Source of the DNA: Pigmentiphaga litoralis
GTDB lineage: Bacteria > Pseudomonadota > Gammaproteobacteria > Burkholderiales > Burkholderiaceae_B
Length of the DNA: 64,000 nucleotides
Assembly (NCBI RefSeq): GCF_014651835.1
Contig: NZ_BMXQ01000003.1
Location: forward strand, 372,001-436,000
Direction of reading: 5' to 3'
In this document: positions 1-8,000 of the stretch, in pieces
Layout of the letters: every line of letters starts with the position of its first letter
Position numbering within the stretch: position 1 is the first letter of the stretch
Notes under the pieces: generated by a model
Databases searched by the model: none
What the model saw: only the letters and a program-made list of their open reading frames with translations
Told to the model about the DNA's origin: nothing
Program-made: the position numbers and the translations under genes

Positions 1-393
1 CACGTCTTGTGCATACCCCGCAACTCCCATGGGTTCGCCGGTCTCGTCAAGCAGGCAATTCATGTGGATTTCAAACCACCGAGGTTCTCCCCGTACTGGC
101 CATATCTGTTCAAATCGTTTTGGCGCGCGATTTTCAAGCAATTGCTTATGTCGCAATGCATACAGTCGGGCGAGGGCAGGGGGCATGACCTCGTCGACTG
201 ACCGCCCAATACACTCGTCCGCACGACGGCCCACCAGTTTGGCGTAGGTGTCCGTGACAAAGCTGTAGCGACCTGAAAGATCAACGATCCAGGTGGCTGC
301 AGGCATCGATTTGAAGAGGGCTTCAAGCATGCCTTGCTTCATTTCCGGTGGGGCAGAGGATTCAGCCGCAGGCGGCCGGGCGAGTTCCCGCAT
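1..393 (-). CDS. PAS-domain sensory protein, N-terminal part (runs off left edge)
   Basis: An open frame of 131 codons on the minus strand begins at ATG 393 and is still open at base 1, so only the N-terminus is visible. After about 20 variable residues it reads as a PAS fold: LFKSMPAATWIVDLSGRY, then FVTDTYAKLVGRRADE, and a C-terminal beta strand region RWFEIHMNCLLDETGEP followed by GVAGYAQDV, the usual end of a PAS_4-type domain. PAS domains sense ligands or redox state and are followed by an output domain (receptor, kinase or GGDEF/EAL), which lies outside the window. The gene is divergent from flhDC, which may hint at a motility role, but that is inference. The start is uncertain: ATG 342, preceded by CCGGAA, is an alternative. 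Confidence 0.75.
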   Translation of the reverse strand, partial: MRELARPPAAESSAPPEMKQGMLEALFKSMPAATWIVDLSGRYSFVTDTYAKLVGRRADECIGRSVDEVMPPALARLYALRHKQLLENRAPKRFEQIWPVRGEPRWFEIHMNCLLDETGEPMGVAGYAQDV

Positions 394-406
394 CGATATC
401 GTATTT

Positions 407-424
407 AATTGAAACAATTGAAAC
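407..424. repeat. Tandem 9-bp direct repeat in the PAS gene/flhDC divergent region
   Basis: Two perfect adjacent copies of AATTGAAAC lie 14 to 31 bases upstream of the PAS gene start and about 190 bases upstream of flhD. The surrounding bases are AT-rich, unlike the rest of the window, as expected for a promoter or regulator-binding region. On the other strand the copies read as two TTTCAATT-like blocks. No function is established. Confidence 0.6.
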
Positions 425-493
425 TTATTGTGTCGGATTAATTCCTACACCGCCAAGCTAATTAGGTAGACGTAAGGAGTATCCCTCTTCTAC

Positions 494-521
494 TTCATCG
501 GATTGATGAAAGAGCCGATAA
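494..521 (+). promoter_or_regulatory. Possible sigma-28-like -10 element upstream of flhDC
   Basis: GCCGATAA at 514-521 equals the FliA (sigma-28) -10 consensus. The region where the -35 box should lie (TTCATCGG, 494-501, 12-base spacer) matches TAAAGTTT poorly. The site is 93 bases upstream of flhD. It could be a FliA feedback promoter or a chance match. Confidence 0.25.
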
Positions 522-614
522 TTTGCTCTATGTCCACCGCTCCAGTTTGGATGGTAGCGCAGTGGCGTAAGCCGCAGTACTAGTTGTGATGGACATTTCC
601 ATTTAGGGAACACG

Positions 615-992
615 ATGAACGCCAGTTTTGAAATCGCCGATGCTGTCAGCCTCAACGCTGGCGCTGTGCCGGAGTCTTCCGCGATGTCGCGATTGAACGC
701 GGAAATTCGTGACGCCAATCTGACGTATCTGTTGCTTGCACAACAAATGCTGCGCATTGATCGCGCTGAAGCGCTGTTTCGTTTGGGCCTTTCGTCCGAA
801 GTCGGCGACCTGGTCGAATCGTTAACAACCGCCCAATTGATCAAAATCGCGTCGACAACCATGTTGCTGGCCCGATTCCGCTTTGACGACTCCCTGGTCT
901 GGAATCTTCTGGCCACTCCCAAGCGCGACGACGCTCCCTCTCGCATGCACGCCGCCATCCTGATGGCGAGCCGCACCGCGGCGGCTGCCTGA
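615..992 (+). CDS. flhD: Flagellar master transcriptional activator subunit FlhD
   Basis: A 125-residue FlhD. With FlhC it forms the FlhD4C2 activator of class II flagellar promoters. The core NLTYLLLAQQML...FRLGLSSEV...LARFRFDDSLVWNLL aligns with the enterobacterial protein. AGGGA sits 5 bases before ATG 615 and supports this start; the first 23 residues extend beyond the E. coli N-terminus, so ATG 684 is a less likely alternative. The C-terminus ends in an Ala-rich tail. First gene of the flagellar cluster, followed by an unusually wide 228-base gap before flhC that contains a small open frame. Confidence 0.95.
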   Translation: MNASFEIADAVSLNAGAVPESSAMSRLNAEIRDANLTYLLLAQQMLRIDRAEALFRLGLSSEVGDLVESLTTAQLIKIASTTMLLARFRFDDSLVWNLLATPKRDDAPSRMHAAILMASRTAAAA

Positions 993-1050
993 TCGCCAGG
1001 CAAGTTCAGCTCGCCATTCGTGCCGTCGTGCCGTCCAGCGGATTGCCATC

Positions 1051-1224
1051 ATGCCCATGAAGCTTGGTGTGGAGACACTTCCGGCTGTCGGCATGTCTGA
1101 GCGCTGCTCGCGCGGCTTGTCGCATGCATCCGCAGCGACCGATGTCTCTACGACCGTTGGATTGACGGCCGTGACGGCATCAAACCGCGCCCATCTTCCT
1201 TCCGTAAGTCAGGATCTGCCATGA
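1051..1224 (+). CDS. Possible small ORF between flhD and flhC (57 codons)
   Basis: An ATG-initiated frame of 57 codons starts 58 bases after flhD and ends with TGA overlapping the flhC ATG in an ATGA arrangement (1221-1224), the arrangement seen in translationally coupled genes. The peptide starts MPMKLGVETLPAVGMSERC and ends in NRAHLPSVSQDLP, without recognisable domain, signal or membrane segment. There is only a weak ribosome-binding sequence (GCGGA), and flhC has its own AGTCAGGA. It may be a chance frame in GC-rich DNA. Confidence 0.25.
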   Translation: MPMKLGVETLPAVGMSERCSRGLSHASAATDVSTTVGLTAVTASNRAHLPSVSQDLP

Positions 1225-1778
1225 CACGCGCTAAAAGCGTCTTGTCCGAAGCTCGCCAGATCGAGATCGCGTGCGAGCTTATCCAGCTCGACGCACGTCT
1301 CCAGGTGCTGGAATCCGAAGTGACGCTCTCGCGCGAGCGTCTGCTGCGTCTTTATCGTGAAATCAAGGGCAAGTCGCCGCCAAAGGGCATGCTGCCCTTT
1401 TCGACCGACTGGTTCATGACCTGGCAGCCGAACATTCATGCGTCGCTGTTCATGAACATCTACAAGCATCAGTGCGGGCTGCCCGAGCTGGCGCCGGTGG
1501 AATCGTTGATCCGCGCCTACCGGTTGTACCGCGAGCAGGTCCTGCAGCTCGGCATGCCCGAAGTCCTGTCGATCACGCGCGCCTGGCGCCTGACGCGCTT
1601 CTTCGATGCCGGCATGCTTGGCATGACGCGCTGCACCAGTTGCAGCGGTGAATTCGTCACCCACAGTTTCGAGCTTGCACACCAGTATGTGTGTGGCCTT
1701 TGCCACATGCCGTCGCGTGCGGGCAAGACGCGTCAGTCAGGGACCCTGTCCGACGCCGACGTGTCGGTCGAAGCGTAA
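1221..1778 (+). CDS. flhC: Flagellar master transcriptional activator subunit FlhC
   Basis: A 185-residue FlhC, the DNA-binding and zinc-binding partner of FlhD. The zinc site is visible near the C-terminus as CTSC and CGLC, spaced about 20 residues apart, matching the four-cysteine cluster of the family. Length is close to that of the E. coli protein (192). Start ATG 1221 is preceded by AGTCAGGA at good spacing. Together with flhD it should activate the flhB, flgB and other early flagellar operons present here. Confidence 0.95.
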   Translation: MTRAKSVLSEARQIEIACELIQLDARLQVLESEVTLSRERLLRLYREIKGKSPPKGMLPFSTDWFMTWQPNIHASLFMNIYKHQCGLPELAPVESLIRAYRLYREQVLQLGMPEVLSITRAWRLTRFFDAGMLGMTRCTSCSGEFVTHSFELAHQYVCGLCHMPSRAGKTRQSGTLSDADVSVEA

Positions 1779-1811
1779 AGCGTCAATTACTCGAATATGC
1801 GTGTAACGCAC

Positions 1812-1838
1812 TCAAGATTCCTGTCAGCCTGCCGAAAA
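1812..1838 (+). promoter_or_regulatory. Candidate sigma-28 (FliA) promoter for motAB-che
   Basis: TCAAGATT at 1812-1819 and GCCGAAAA at 1831-1838 are separated by exactly 11 bases, the sigma-28 spacing. The -10 differs at one position from GCCGATAA, the -35 at two from TAAAGTTT. The site is 54 bases upstream of the motA start. motA is commonly a FliA-dependent late gene. Confidence 0.6.
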
Positions 1839-1892
1839 CGGGACTAGGACTTCGCGCGGCTTGTGGCGAGGGATTTTTAGGAGTGCGAGCGC

Positions 1893-2753
1893 ATGCTCGT
1901 CATCATTGGCTACATCATCGTTGCGGTGTCGGTACTGGGCGGCTTCGCGCTGCACGGCGGTTCGTTGGGCGCGCTTTTCCAGCCCTTCGAACTTCTGATC
2001 ATCGCGGGTGCGGCCCTGGGCGCATTTGTCTGTGGTAATTCCAGCAAGGTGGTCAAGGCCACGCTCCTGTCGCTCCCCACGACTCTCCATGGTTCGAAGT
2101 TCAGCAAGCAGCGCTACCTCGACCTTCTGGCCCTGTTGTACGAAATCCTGAACCGTGTGCGCCGCGAAGGCCTCATGTCGATTGAAGCCGACGTCGAAGA
2201 ACCGGCCAACAGTCCCCTGTTCCAGAAATACCCGACCCTGCTGGCCGATCACCACCTCATGGAGTTCGTGACCGATTACCTGCGCCTGATGGTCAGCGGC
2301 AACCTGAATCCGCTTGAACTCGAAGCCCTCATGGATCAGGAAATCGACACGCACCACCACGAAGCCCTGATTCCCGCGGGCGCTATCCAACGCATTGCCG
2401 ACGGCCTGCCGGCATTCGGCATCGTCGCCGCCGTCATGGGCGTGGTCAACGTGATGGGTTCCGTCGGCGAACCGCCCGCCATCCTTGGCGGGAAGATCGG
2501 CGCCGCGCTGGTTGGCACGTTCGTCGGCATTCTCCTGGCCTACGGCGTTGTCGGGCCACTTGCTTCTGTCATCGAGCAGAAGGCCAGCGAAAACGGCAAG
2601 CAATTCGAATGCATCAAGGTGGCCTTGCTGGCCAGCCTGAACGGTTATGCCCCCGCCCTTGCCGTCGAGTTTGGTCGCAAGGTCCTGTTTTCCACCGAGC
2701 GCCCCACCTTCGCCGAGCTGGAAGACACCGTCCGAGGAAAGTCGGCGGCCTGA
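1893..2753 (+). CDS. motA: Flagellar motor stator protein MotA
   Basis: A 286-residue inner-membrane stator subunit, the usual length for proteobacterial MotA. Four hydrophobic segments are visible: MLVIIGYIIVAVSVLGG at the N-terminus, a second around residues 32-50, and a pair around 170-225 (GIVAAVMGVVNVM and GTFVGILLAYGVVGPLAS). With MotB it forms the proton channel that powers rotation. TTTTAGGAG precedes ATG 1893. Its gene is followed 30 bases later by motB, and a sigma-28-type promoter lies just upstream. Confidence 0.96.
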   Translation: MLVIIGYIIVAVSVLGGFALHGGSLGALFQPFELLIIAGAALGAFVCGNSSKVVKATLLSLPTTLHGSKFSKQRYLDLLALLYEILNRVRREGLMSIEADVEEPANSPLFQKYPTLLADHHLMEFVTDYLRLMVSGNLNPLELEALMDQEIDTHHHEALIPAGAIQRIADGLPAFGIVAAVMGVVNVMGSVGEPPAILGGKIGAALVGTFVGILLAYGVVGPLASVIEQKASENGKQFECIKVALLASLNGYAPALAVEFGRKVLFSTERPTFAELEDTVRGKSAA

Positions 2754-2783
2754 CGGCAGCCGACAGATCGAGCCGAGACCGCC

Positions 2784-3698
2784 ATGCCAGCCAAAGAAGG
2801 CGTTGCGCCCATCATCATCCGACGCGCTCGCAAGCGTCCGCATGCCGCCCACCACGGCGGCATGTGGAAGATTGCGTATGCCGACTTCGTGACGGCAATG
2901 ATGGCGTTCTTTCTTCTCATGTGGTTGCTCACTACCAGCGCTGAGGCAGACCTGAAGGGTATCGCCACCTATTTCCAGACGCCGATCAAGCTGACGGTCT
3001 CGTCGGGCAAGGTGGCCGGCGACCCGGCCACGATCATGAATGCAGGCGGCCGGGACATGACCCGCCCGGTGGGGCACAACCGCACCGCCGACGCCGATCT
3101 CGAGCGTCGCGAACGGCGGCAGCTCGAATCGTTCAAGACGCAGCTTGAAAGCCTGGTGGCGGGGCAGGCGACCTTGAAGCAGTTCAAGGACCAGATTCTG
3201 ATGGACATCACCGACGAAGGGCTGCGGATCCAGATCATCGACGAAAAGAATCGCCCCATGTTCGACACCGGAAAGACGGTGCTCAAGGACTACAGCAAGA
3301 TCATTTTGTCCGAACTGGCGCGCGCGCTGAATGGCGTGCCCAACAAGCTGTCGATCTCCGGACATACCGACGCCACGGCGTATGCAGGTGGCGATGCCGG
3401 CTACAGCAATTGGGAACTGTCAGCCGATCGCGCCAATGCCGCGCGCCGCGCCATGTTGTCCGCCGGAATGGATCCGAGCAAGGCGCTGCGGGTCGTCGGC
3501 CTGTCCGATTCAGCCCCGTTTACCGAGGTTGACCCTCGCGCTCCGCAGAATCGGCGCATCAGTATCGTGGTGCTGAATAAACGCAGTGAAGAATTCCTCA
3601 AGAAAGGTGGGGTTTCGGCCGATGTTCCAGCCATCCCCGACGCACTGGAAGTTGAAGGGGCACCCTGGCGCGTCTCAGCGTCCACGGACGCACGTTAA
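2784..3698 (+). CDS. motB: Flagellar motor stator protein MotB
   Basis: A 304-residue MotB. A basic N-terminus (RRARKRPHAAHHGG) is followed by one transmembrane helix starting AYADFVTAMMAFFLLMWLL; the Asp at about residue 34 matches the proton-binding Asp of the family. The C-terminal half is an OmpA-like peptidoglycan-binding domain with SISGHTDATAYAGG and the QNRRISIVVL end. It anchors MotA to the cell wall. Directly downstream of motA in the same operon. Confidence 0.96.
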   Translation: MPAKEGVAPIIIRRARKRPHAAHHGGMWKIAYADFVTAMMAFFLLMWLLTTSAEADLKGIATYFQTPIKLTVSSGKVAGDPATIMNAGGRDMTRPVGHNRTADADLERRERRQLESFKTQLESLVAGQATLKQFKDQILMDITDEGLRIQIIDEKNRPMFDTGKTVLKDYSKIILSELARALNGVPNKLSISGHTDATAYAGGDAGYSNWELSADRANAARRAMLSAGMDPSKALRVVGLSDSAPFTEVDPRAPQNRRISIVVLNKRSEEFLKKGGVSADVPAIPDALEVEGAPWRVSASTDAR

Positions 3699-3741
3699 TC
3701 ATATTTAGGCCGGGGTGACCCGGTCGGTTTGGAGGAAGATC

Positions 3742-4704
3742 ATGGGTGCCGGTGATAATCGGTTGATGGATATGGTCGACGAAAAGGCGCGGCTGGCAGG
3801 TTCCAACAAGATGGAACTGCTGCTGTTTTCGTTGGGCGGCAATGAGGTATTCGGCATCAATGTGTTCAAGGTTCGCGAGGTCTGCGAAACCATTGCTATC
3901 ACCAAGACGCCGAATGTCCCGCGTGGTGTGGAAGGCATCATTTCGCTGCGTGGCGCGATCCTGCCGGTCATCGACCTGGCAACTGCCATCAACATGCAGA
4001 TCGACGCGCCGCGCACCAAGCTGTTGATCACGGAATTCTCCAGCCACACGCAGGCATTCCTCGTGGCCGATGTGGACCGCATCGTTCGTGTGGACTGGGA
4101 AAAGGTCAAGTCGCCCCAGTCGATGCCGACCAGCAACATGACGTTCATGACGGCGCTGACCGAGCTTGCCGACGGCAAGCTGGTCTCGATCCTGGACGTG
4201 GAACAAATCCTGGCGTCGGTGATCGGCGAAGACAAGGTCCCTGCCGAAATCCTGCCGGTCGATGCCGATATCAAGTCGAACGTCTTCTTTGCCGACGATT
4301 CGATGCTGGCGCGCAAGAAGATCACCGAAGTGCTCGACCGCATGGGCTTGCCGCACCAGCACGCCATTAATGGCGCCGAGGCATGGGACAAGCTCAAGGG
4401 CATCGCCGCTCGCTGTGACGCCGAAAAGATTCCGCTGGACCTGTCGCTGGGCATGATCCTGGTCGACGCCGAAATGCCGGAAATGGACGGTTATGTGCTG
4501 ACACGGCACATCAAGTCCGATTCGCGTTTCGCAGGTATTCCGGTTGTCATGCATTCGTCGCTGTCTTCTGTCGCGAACAAGAAGCTCGGTCAGCAGGTCG
4601 GCGTTGACGCCTACGTGGCCAAGTTCCACCCGACCGAGCTGTCCACTATGATCGCCGCTCAACTTACCCACGTAAAGGCTAGAAAGGGAGCAAATGAAGC
4701 CTGA
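3742..4704 (+). CDS. cheV: Chemotaxis coupling protein CheV (CheW domain plus receiver)
   Basis: A 320-residue protein with an N-terminal CheW-like domain ([23 protein letters not shown], about residues 20-165) and a C-terminal receiver domain ([13 protein letters not shown], phospho-acceptor in [12 protein letters not shown], Lys in YVAKFH). CheV couples receptors to CheA and its receiver tunes that coupling. Start ATG 3742 is chosen because TTTGGAGGAAGATC lies right before it. In this operon it takes the place normally held by cheW. Its end overlaps cheY by 11 bases. Confidence 0.9.
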   Translation: MGAGDNRLMDMVDEKARLAGSNKMELLLFSLGGNEVFGINVFKVREVCETIAITKTPNVPRGVEGIISLRGAILPVIDLATAINMQIDAPRTKLLITEFSSHTQAFLVADVDRIVRVDWEKVKSPQSMPTSNMTFMTALTELADGKLVSILDVEQILASVIGEDKVPAEILPVDADIKSNVFFADDSMLARKKITEVLDRMGLPHQHAINGAEAWDKLKGIAARCDAEKIPLDLSLGMILVDAEMPEMDGYVLTRHIKSDSRFAGIPVVMHSSLSSVANKKLGQQVGVDAYVAKFHPTELSTMIAAQLTHVKARKGANEA

Positions 4705-5089
4705 CGATCTCAAGTTCCTCATCGTCGACGACTTCTCGACGATGCGGCGAATTGTCCGCAACCTCCTGAAAGAGTTGGGATACAACAACGCCGACGAGGC
4801 CGAAGACGGCCAGATCGCGTTGGGTAAGCTGCGCACCGGAATCTACAATTTCGTTGTCAGCGATATCAACATGCCCAACATGAACGGCTTCGAGCTGCTC
4901 CGGGAGATTCGCGCCGATGACAATCTCAAGAAATTGCCTGTCCTGTTGGTGACGGCAGAGGCCAAGAAAGAAGACATCGTCCTCGCAGCGCAGATTGGCG
5001 CGAACGGCTACATCGTGAAGCCGTTCACCAAGGCAACGCTTGAAGACAAACTGACAAAAATCGTCCAGAAAATGAACGGGAGCGCGTGA
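4694..5089 (+). CDS. cheY: Chemotaxis response regulator CheY
   Basis: A 131-residue single receiver domain. All CheY landmarks are present: Asp12-Asp13 (IVDD), [10 protein letters not shown], phospho-acceptor Asp57 ([12 protein letters not shown]), Thr87 ([11 protein letters not shown]) and Lys109 (IVKPFT). Phospho-CheY binds the flagellar switch (FliM) and changes rotation direction. GGGAG lies before ATG 4694, which overlaps the end of cheV; the stop overlaps the cheZ start (TGATG). The adjacent CheZ is its phosphatase. Confidence 0.97.
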   Translation: MKPDDLKFLIVDDFSTMRRIVRNLLKELGYNNADEAEDGQIALGKLRTGIYNFVVSDINMPNMNGFELLREIRADDNLKKLPVLLVTAEAKKEDIVLAAQIGANGYIVKPFTKATLEDKLTKIVQKMNGSA

Positions 5090-5907
5090 TGGCCAACGCC
5101 CGCGACAATGAAGACCTCGAAGCGTTGTTCGATCAGATCTCGTCCGAGACCCTTGCACGTATCAACGACGAGAGCGCCCCCGCGGCAGCGGTCACTGCGC
5201 CTGTTGCGCCGGTTGCCGTGGCAGCGCCAGCTTCTGGCCACGCAGCCAGCAGCGTCACCAACAACGCAGCCGGCGGTCACACCGGTGAGCCGGGCGACGC
5301 CGAGCAGGCCGAGTTCTATCAACGCGTGGGCGCGCTGACGCGTCAGTTGCACGACGCGCTGCGCGAGTTGGGGTACCACCAGAAGGTCGAGCAGGCGGTC
5401 AATTCGCTGCCCGACACCCGTCAACGACTGGACTACATCGCTCGCTTGACGGGCCAGGCCGCGGAACGCGCGCTGTCCAATGTTGAGAAGGGCCAGGACA
5501 TCCAGTCGCGGGTCGAAGCCGATGCGTCGACGCTCGATGCGCAGTGGAACAAGCTTTACGCGCGCACCTTGTCGGTCGACGAGTTCAAGCAGGTTGCGGG
5601 CGACACGCATGCCTACCTGCGTCGCTCGGCTCAGGATTCGCAGGCTACCCAAGCCTTGCTGACCGACATCATGATGGCGCAGGATTTCCATGACCTGACA
5701 GGTCAGGTCATTCAGAAAGTGCTCAAGCTGGCCCAGGACTTCGAAGAACAACTGGTCATGCTGCTGATTGAAAGCACCCCCGCAGACAAGCGTCCGAGCG
5801 CCCATGGCGAATGGATGAACGGTCCCGTGGTCGACACATCAGGCCGTGACGATATCGTCACGGACCAGGCCCAGGTCGATGACCTGCTGGAAAGCCTGGG
5901 TTTTTGA
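5089..5907 (+). CDS. cheZ: CheY-P phosphatase CheZ
   Basis: A 272-residue CheZ. The catalytic signature AQDFHDLTGQVIQKV is present; Asp202 and Gln206 correspond to E. coli Asp143 and Gln147. A predicted long helical hairpin surrounds it, and the C-terminus DQAQVDDLLESLGF is the CheY-binding tail. An Ala/Pro-rich stretch (about residues 30-60) makes it longer than E. coli CheZ (214). ATG 5089 overlaps the cheY stop; GGGAG lies 6 bases upstream. Confidence 0.95.
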   Translation: MANARDNEDLEALFDQISSETLARINDESAPAAAVTAPVAPVAVAAPASGHAASSVTNNAAGGHTGEPGDAEQAEFYQRVGALTRQLHDALRELGYHQKVEQAVNSLPDTRQRLDYIARLTGQAAERALSNVEKGQDIQSRVEADASTLDAQWNKLYARTLSVDEFKQVAGDTHAYLRRSAQDSQATQALLTDIMMAQDFHDLTGQVIQKVLKLAQDFEEQLVMLLIESTPADKRPSAHGEWMNGPVVDTSGRDDIVTDQAQVDDLLESLGF

Positions 5908-7775
5908 GCGAGAAGATAGTGTCCGCCTTTGCCGAAATGCAGGATTTGCTGTCAGATTTCCTGACGGAAGCGTCCGATCTGCTCGATGACGTCGATATCG
6001 GTCTGCTCGAGCTCGAACAACGTCCCCACGATACGGGGCTGTTGAATCAGGTCTTCCGAGGATTCCATACCGTCAAGGGTGGCGCGGGGTTCCTCGACGC
6101 GACGCCGCTGGTCGAACTGTGTCACCGCGGTGAAAACCTGCTCGACCTGCTGCGCAGTCATGTGCTCGTGATCACGCCGGAAATCATGGATCTGATCCTT
6201 GCGGCGACCGGCGAGGTCCGCCGCATGTTCGGCGAGATGGAGCGGGGAACGATGCCCGAGTCCGCGCCGCAAGCCCTCCTGCTGGCCCTAGAAGCGGCAG
6301 CACGGGGCGAAACGGTCGATACCAGTGCGCTGCGCGGCATCGTGTCCGAAAGCATCGAGCCGCATATGGCTCCGGTCATGGCGCTGGATCAGAACGAACC
6401 GGATTGGCTGGGCTTTTACCGCGCAGCGTTCGGCGAACCGCCGGCACGGGCAGGGCAGGTGGATGGCGCGGGCGGTCAGGTTTCGGTCGCGGCACCCGGT
6501 CCGGCGTCCGCCGCCGCGGGCACGCCAGCCAGCGTCGCCACCGCCAAGCAGCCTGCCAAGCCCTATCGCACCGACATGCTGGCGCCTCCCGCAGCATCGG
6601 CCGTTGCCAAGGACTCGACCATCCGTGTCGACACCGCGCGGTTCGACCAGATCCTGAACCTGTCGGGCGAAATCGGCCTGACCAAGAACCGCCTGAGCTG
6701 CCTGCGCGATGCTCTCGTGGCCAATCGCGCCGACGATGACATCACCGAAACGCTGGACGTCGTCTTCAGCCAGCTGGACACGCTGGTGTCCGATCTGCAA
6801 TCGGCGGTGATGATGGCCCGGATGCAGCCGGTCGGTCGGGTGTTCCAGAAGTATTCCCGCCTGGCGCGAGACCTGGCGCGGCAACTGGAAAAGGATGTCG
6901 AGCTCGTCATCACGGGCGGCGAAACGGAAGTCGACAAGACCATCCTGGACGAGTTGAATGACCCGCTGGTCCACCTGATCCGCAACGCGGTCGACCACGG
7001 CATCGAAACGATGGTGGAACGCCGGTCGGTCGGCAAGTCGCCACGCGGCAAGCTGCACCTGTCGGCGCGGCAGACGGGCGATTCGATCGTGATCGAAGTG
7101 TCCGACGACGGACGCGGCATGGATCCGGAACATATCCGGCGCAAGGCGGTAGAGAAGGGCGTGATCAGTGCCGAAGAAGCGTCGCTCCTCGACCACTCGC
7201 AATGCCTGAAGCTCATTTTCCTGCCAGGTTTCTCGACCCGGGCGGAAGTCAGCGATCTGTCGGGCCGCGGCGTCGGCATGGACGTCGTCAAGACGAACAT
7301 CGAAAAGCTCAAGGGCCAGATCGACCTGCAATCGTCGCCGGGCATGGGCTCACACATTGTTGTGTCGTTGCCACTCACCCTGGCGATCTTGCCGGTCCTG
7401 ATGCTCAAACTGGTCGACCAGCCCTACGCCATTCCTCTTTCCGCCGTGCGCGAAATCATTCCACTGCGTCAGGAAGAGATGCACAACATCGGCAATGCGC
7501 AGGCGTTGACCATCCGGGGTGAAGTCTTGCCCGTGATCGACCTGGCCGTGCTGCTGGGTCGTGCCCGGAAGACGCCGCCGACCTTGGCCGTCGTGCTGGC
7601 CTACGGCGAGCGGCAACTGGTCCTTGGCGTGGATGGTTTCATCGGCCAGGACGAGGTCATGATCAAGCCGCTCGAAGGCATCCATCCAAAAGGTGTCGCT
7701 GGCGCAACGCTTTCGGGCGACGGCACACTCGTTCTCGTGCTCGAAATGAAGCAACTTCTCGACGGTCTGTTCTGA
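5904..7775 (+). CDS. cheA: Chemotaxis sensor kinase CheA (no recognisable P2 domain)
   Basis: A 623-residue CheA. An HPt domain carries FHTVKGG with His55; a dimerisation helix pair starts near residue 235 (TARFDQILNLSGEIG); the ATPase domain shows the N box HLIRNAVDHG, VSDDGRGMD and GRGVGMDVV; the C-terminal CheW-like P5 ends at LEMKQLLDGLF. Between HPt and dimerisation domain there is only an Ala/Pro-rich linker, not a clear CheY-binding P2. It would phosphorylate CheY and the CheV receiver. The start is uncertain: TTG 5904 overlaps the cheZ stop with GGAAAG 9 bases upstream; GTG 5919 is the alternative. Confidence 0.92.
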   Translation: MSEKIVSAFAEMQDLLSDFLTEASDLLDDVDIGLLELEQRPHDTGLLNQVFRGFHTVKGGAGFLDATPLVELCHRGENLLDLLRSHVLVITPEIMDLILAATGEVRRMFGEMERGTMPESAPQALLLALEAAARGETVDTSALRGIVSESIEPHMAPVMALDQNEPDWLGFYRAAFGEPPARAGQVDGAGGQVSVAAPGPASAAAGTPASVATAKQPAKPYRTDMLAPPAASAVAKDSTIRVDTARFDQILNLSGEIGLTKNRLSCLRDALVANRADDDITETLDVVFSQLDTLVSDLQSAVMMARMQPVGRVFQKYSRLARDLARQLEKDVELVITGGETEVDKTILDELNDPLVHLIRNAVDHGIETMVERRSVGKSPRGKLHLSARQTGDSIVIEVSDDGRGMDPEHIRRKAVEKGVISAEEASLLDHSQCLKLIFLPGFSTRAEVSDLSGRGVGMDVVKTNIEKLKGQIDLQSSPGMGSHIVVSLPLTLAILPVLMLKLVDQPYAIPLSAVREIIPLRQEEMHNIGNAQALTIRGEVLPVIDLAVLLGRARKTPPTLAVVLAYGERQLVLGVDGFIGQDEVMIKPLEGIHPKGVAGATLSGDGTLVLVLEMKQLLDGLF

Positions 7776-7899
7776 CGTCAACCCGCGCCGGGCCGCGGCC
7801 TGCAAGGGCGCGGGGCCGGTCGCGGCGTCTTGCGGGTCTGCAAGCCGTTCGGCTTCCAAGATAAGCCCCGGTTTCCGCTGTCTGTTCAACGTTTTGCCT

Positions 7900-7931
7900 G
7901 TTACGCGTAACGGAAATAATGCGTTACGTCT
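7900..7931 (+). promoter_or_regulatory. Palindrome plus motif upstream of flhB, shared in part with flgB
   Basis: A perfect 12-bp palindrome GTTACGCGTAAC (7900-7911) is followed by AATAAT (7915-7920) and GTTACGTCT (7923-7931). The second part recurs upstream of flgB (15384-15399). AACGGAAATAATG resembles one half of the FlhD4C2 box known from enterobacteria, and AATAAT could also serve as a sigma-70 -10. The rest of the 225-base gap between cheA and flhB shows no gene. Confidence 0.45.
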
Positions 7932-8000
7932 TGAAGGATTAATCCCACGGCTCTCGTGTCGTGGCTTCCTTCAAGCCGTTATCAGGCATTCCGGAAGACC

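Noticed and set aside
60-326. An 88-codon minus-strand frame at the left edge
   Set aside because: The frame shifted from it, open from 393 to the edge, encodes a clear PAS domain, so the 88-codon frame is a shadow.
1824-3365. A 513-codon open frame on the minus strand
   Set aside because: Antisense to motA and motB.
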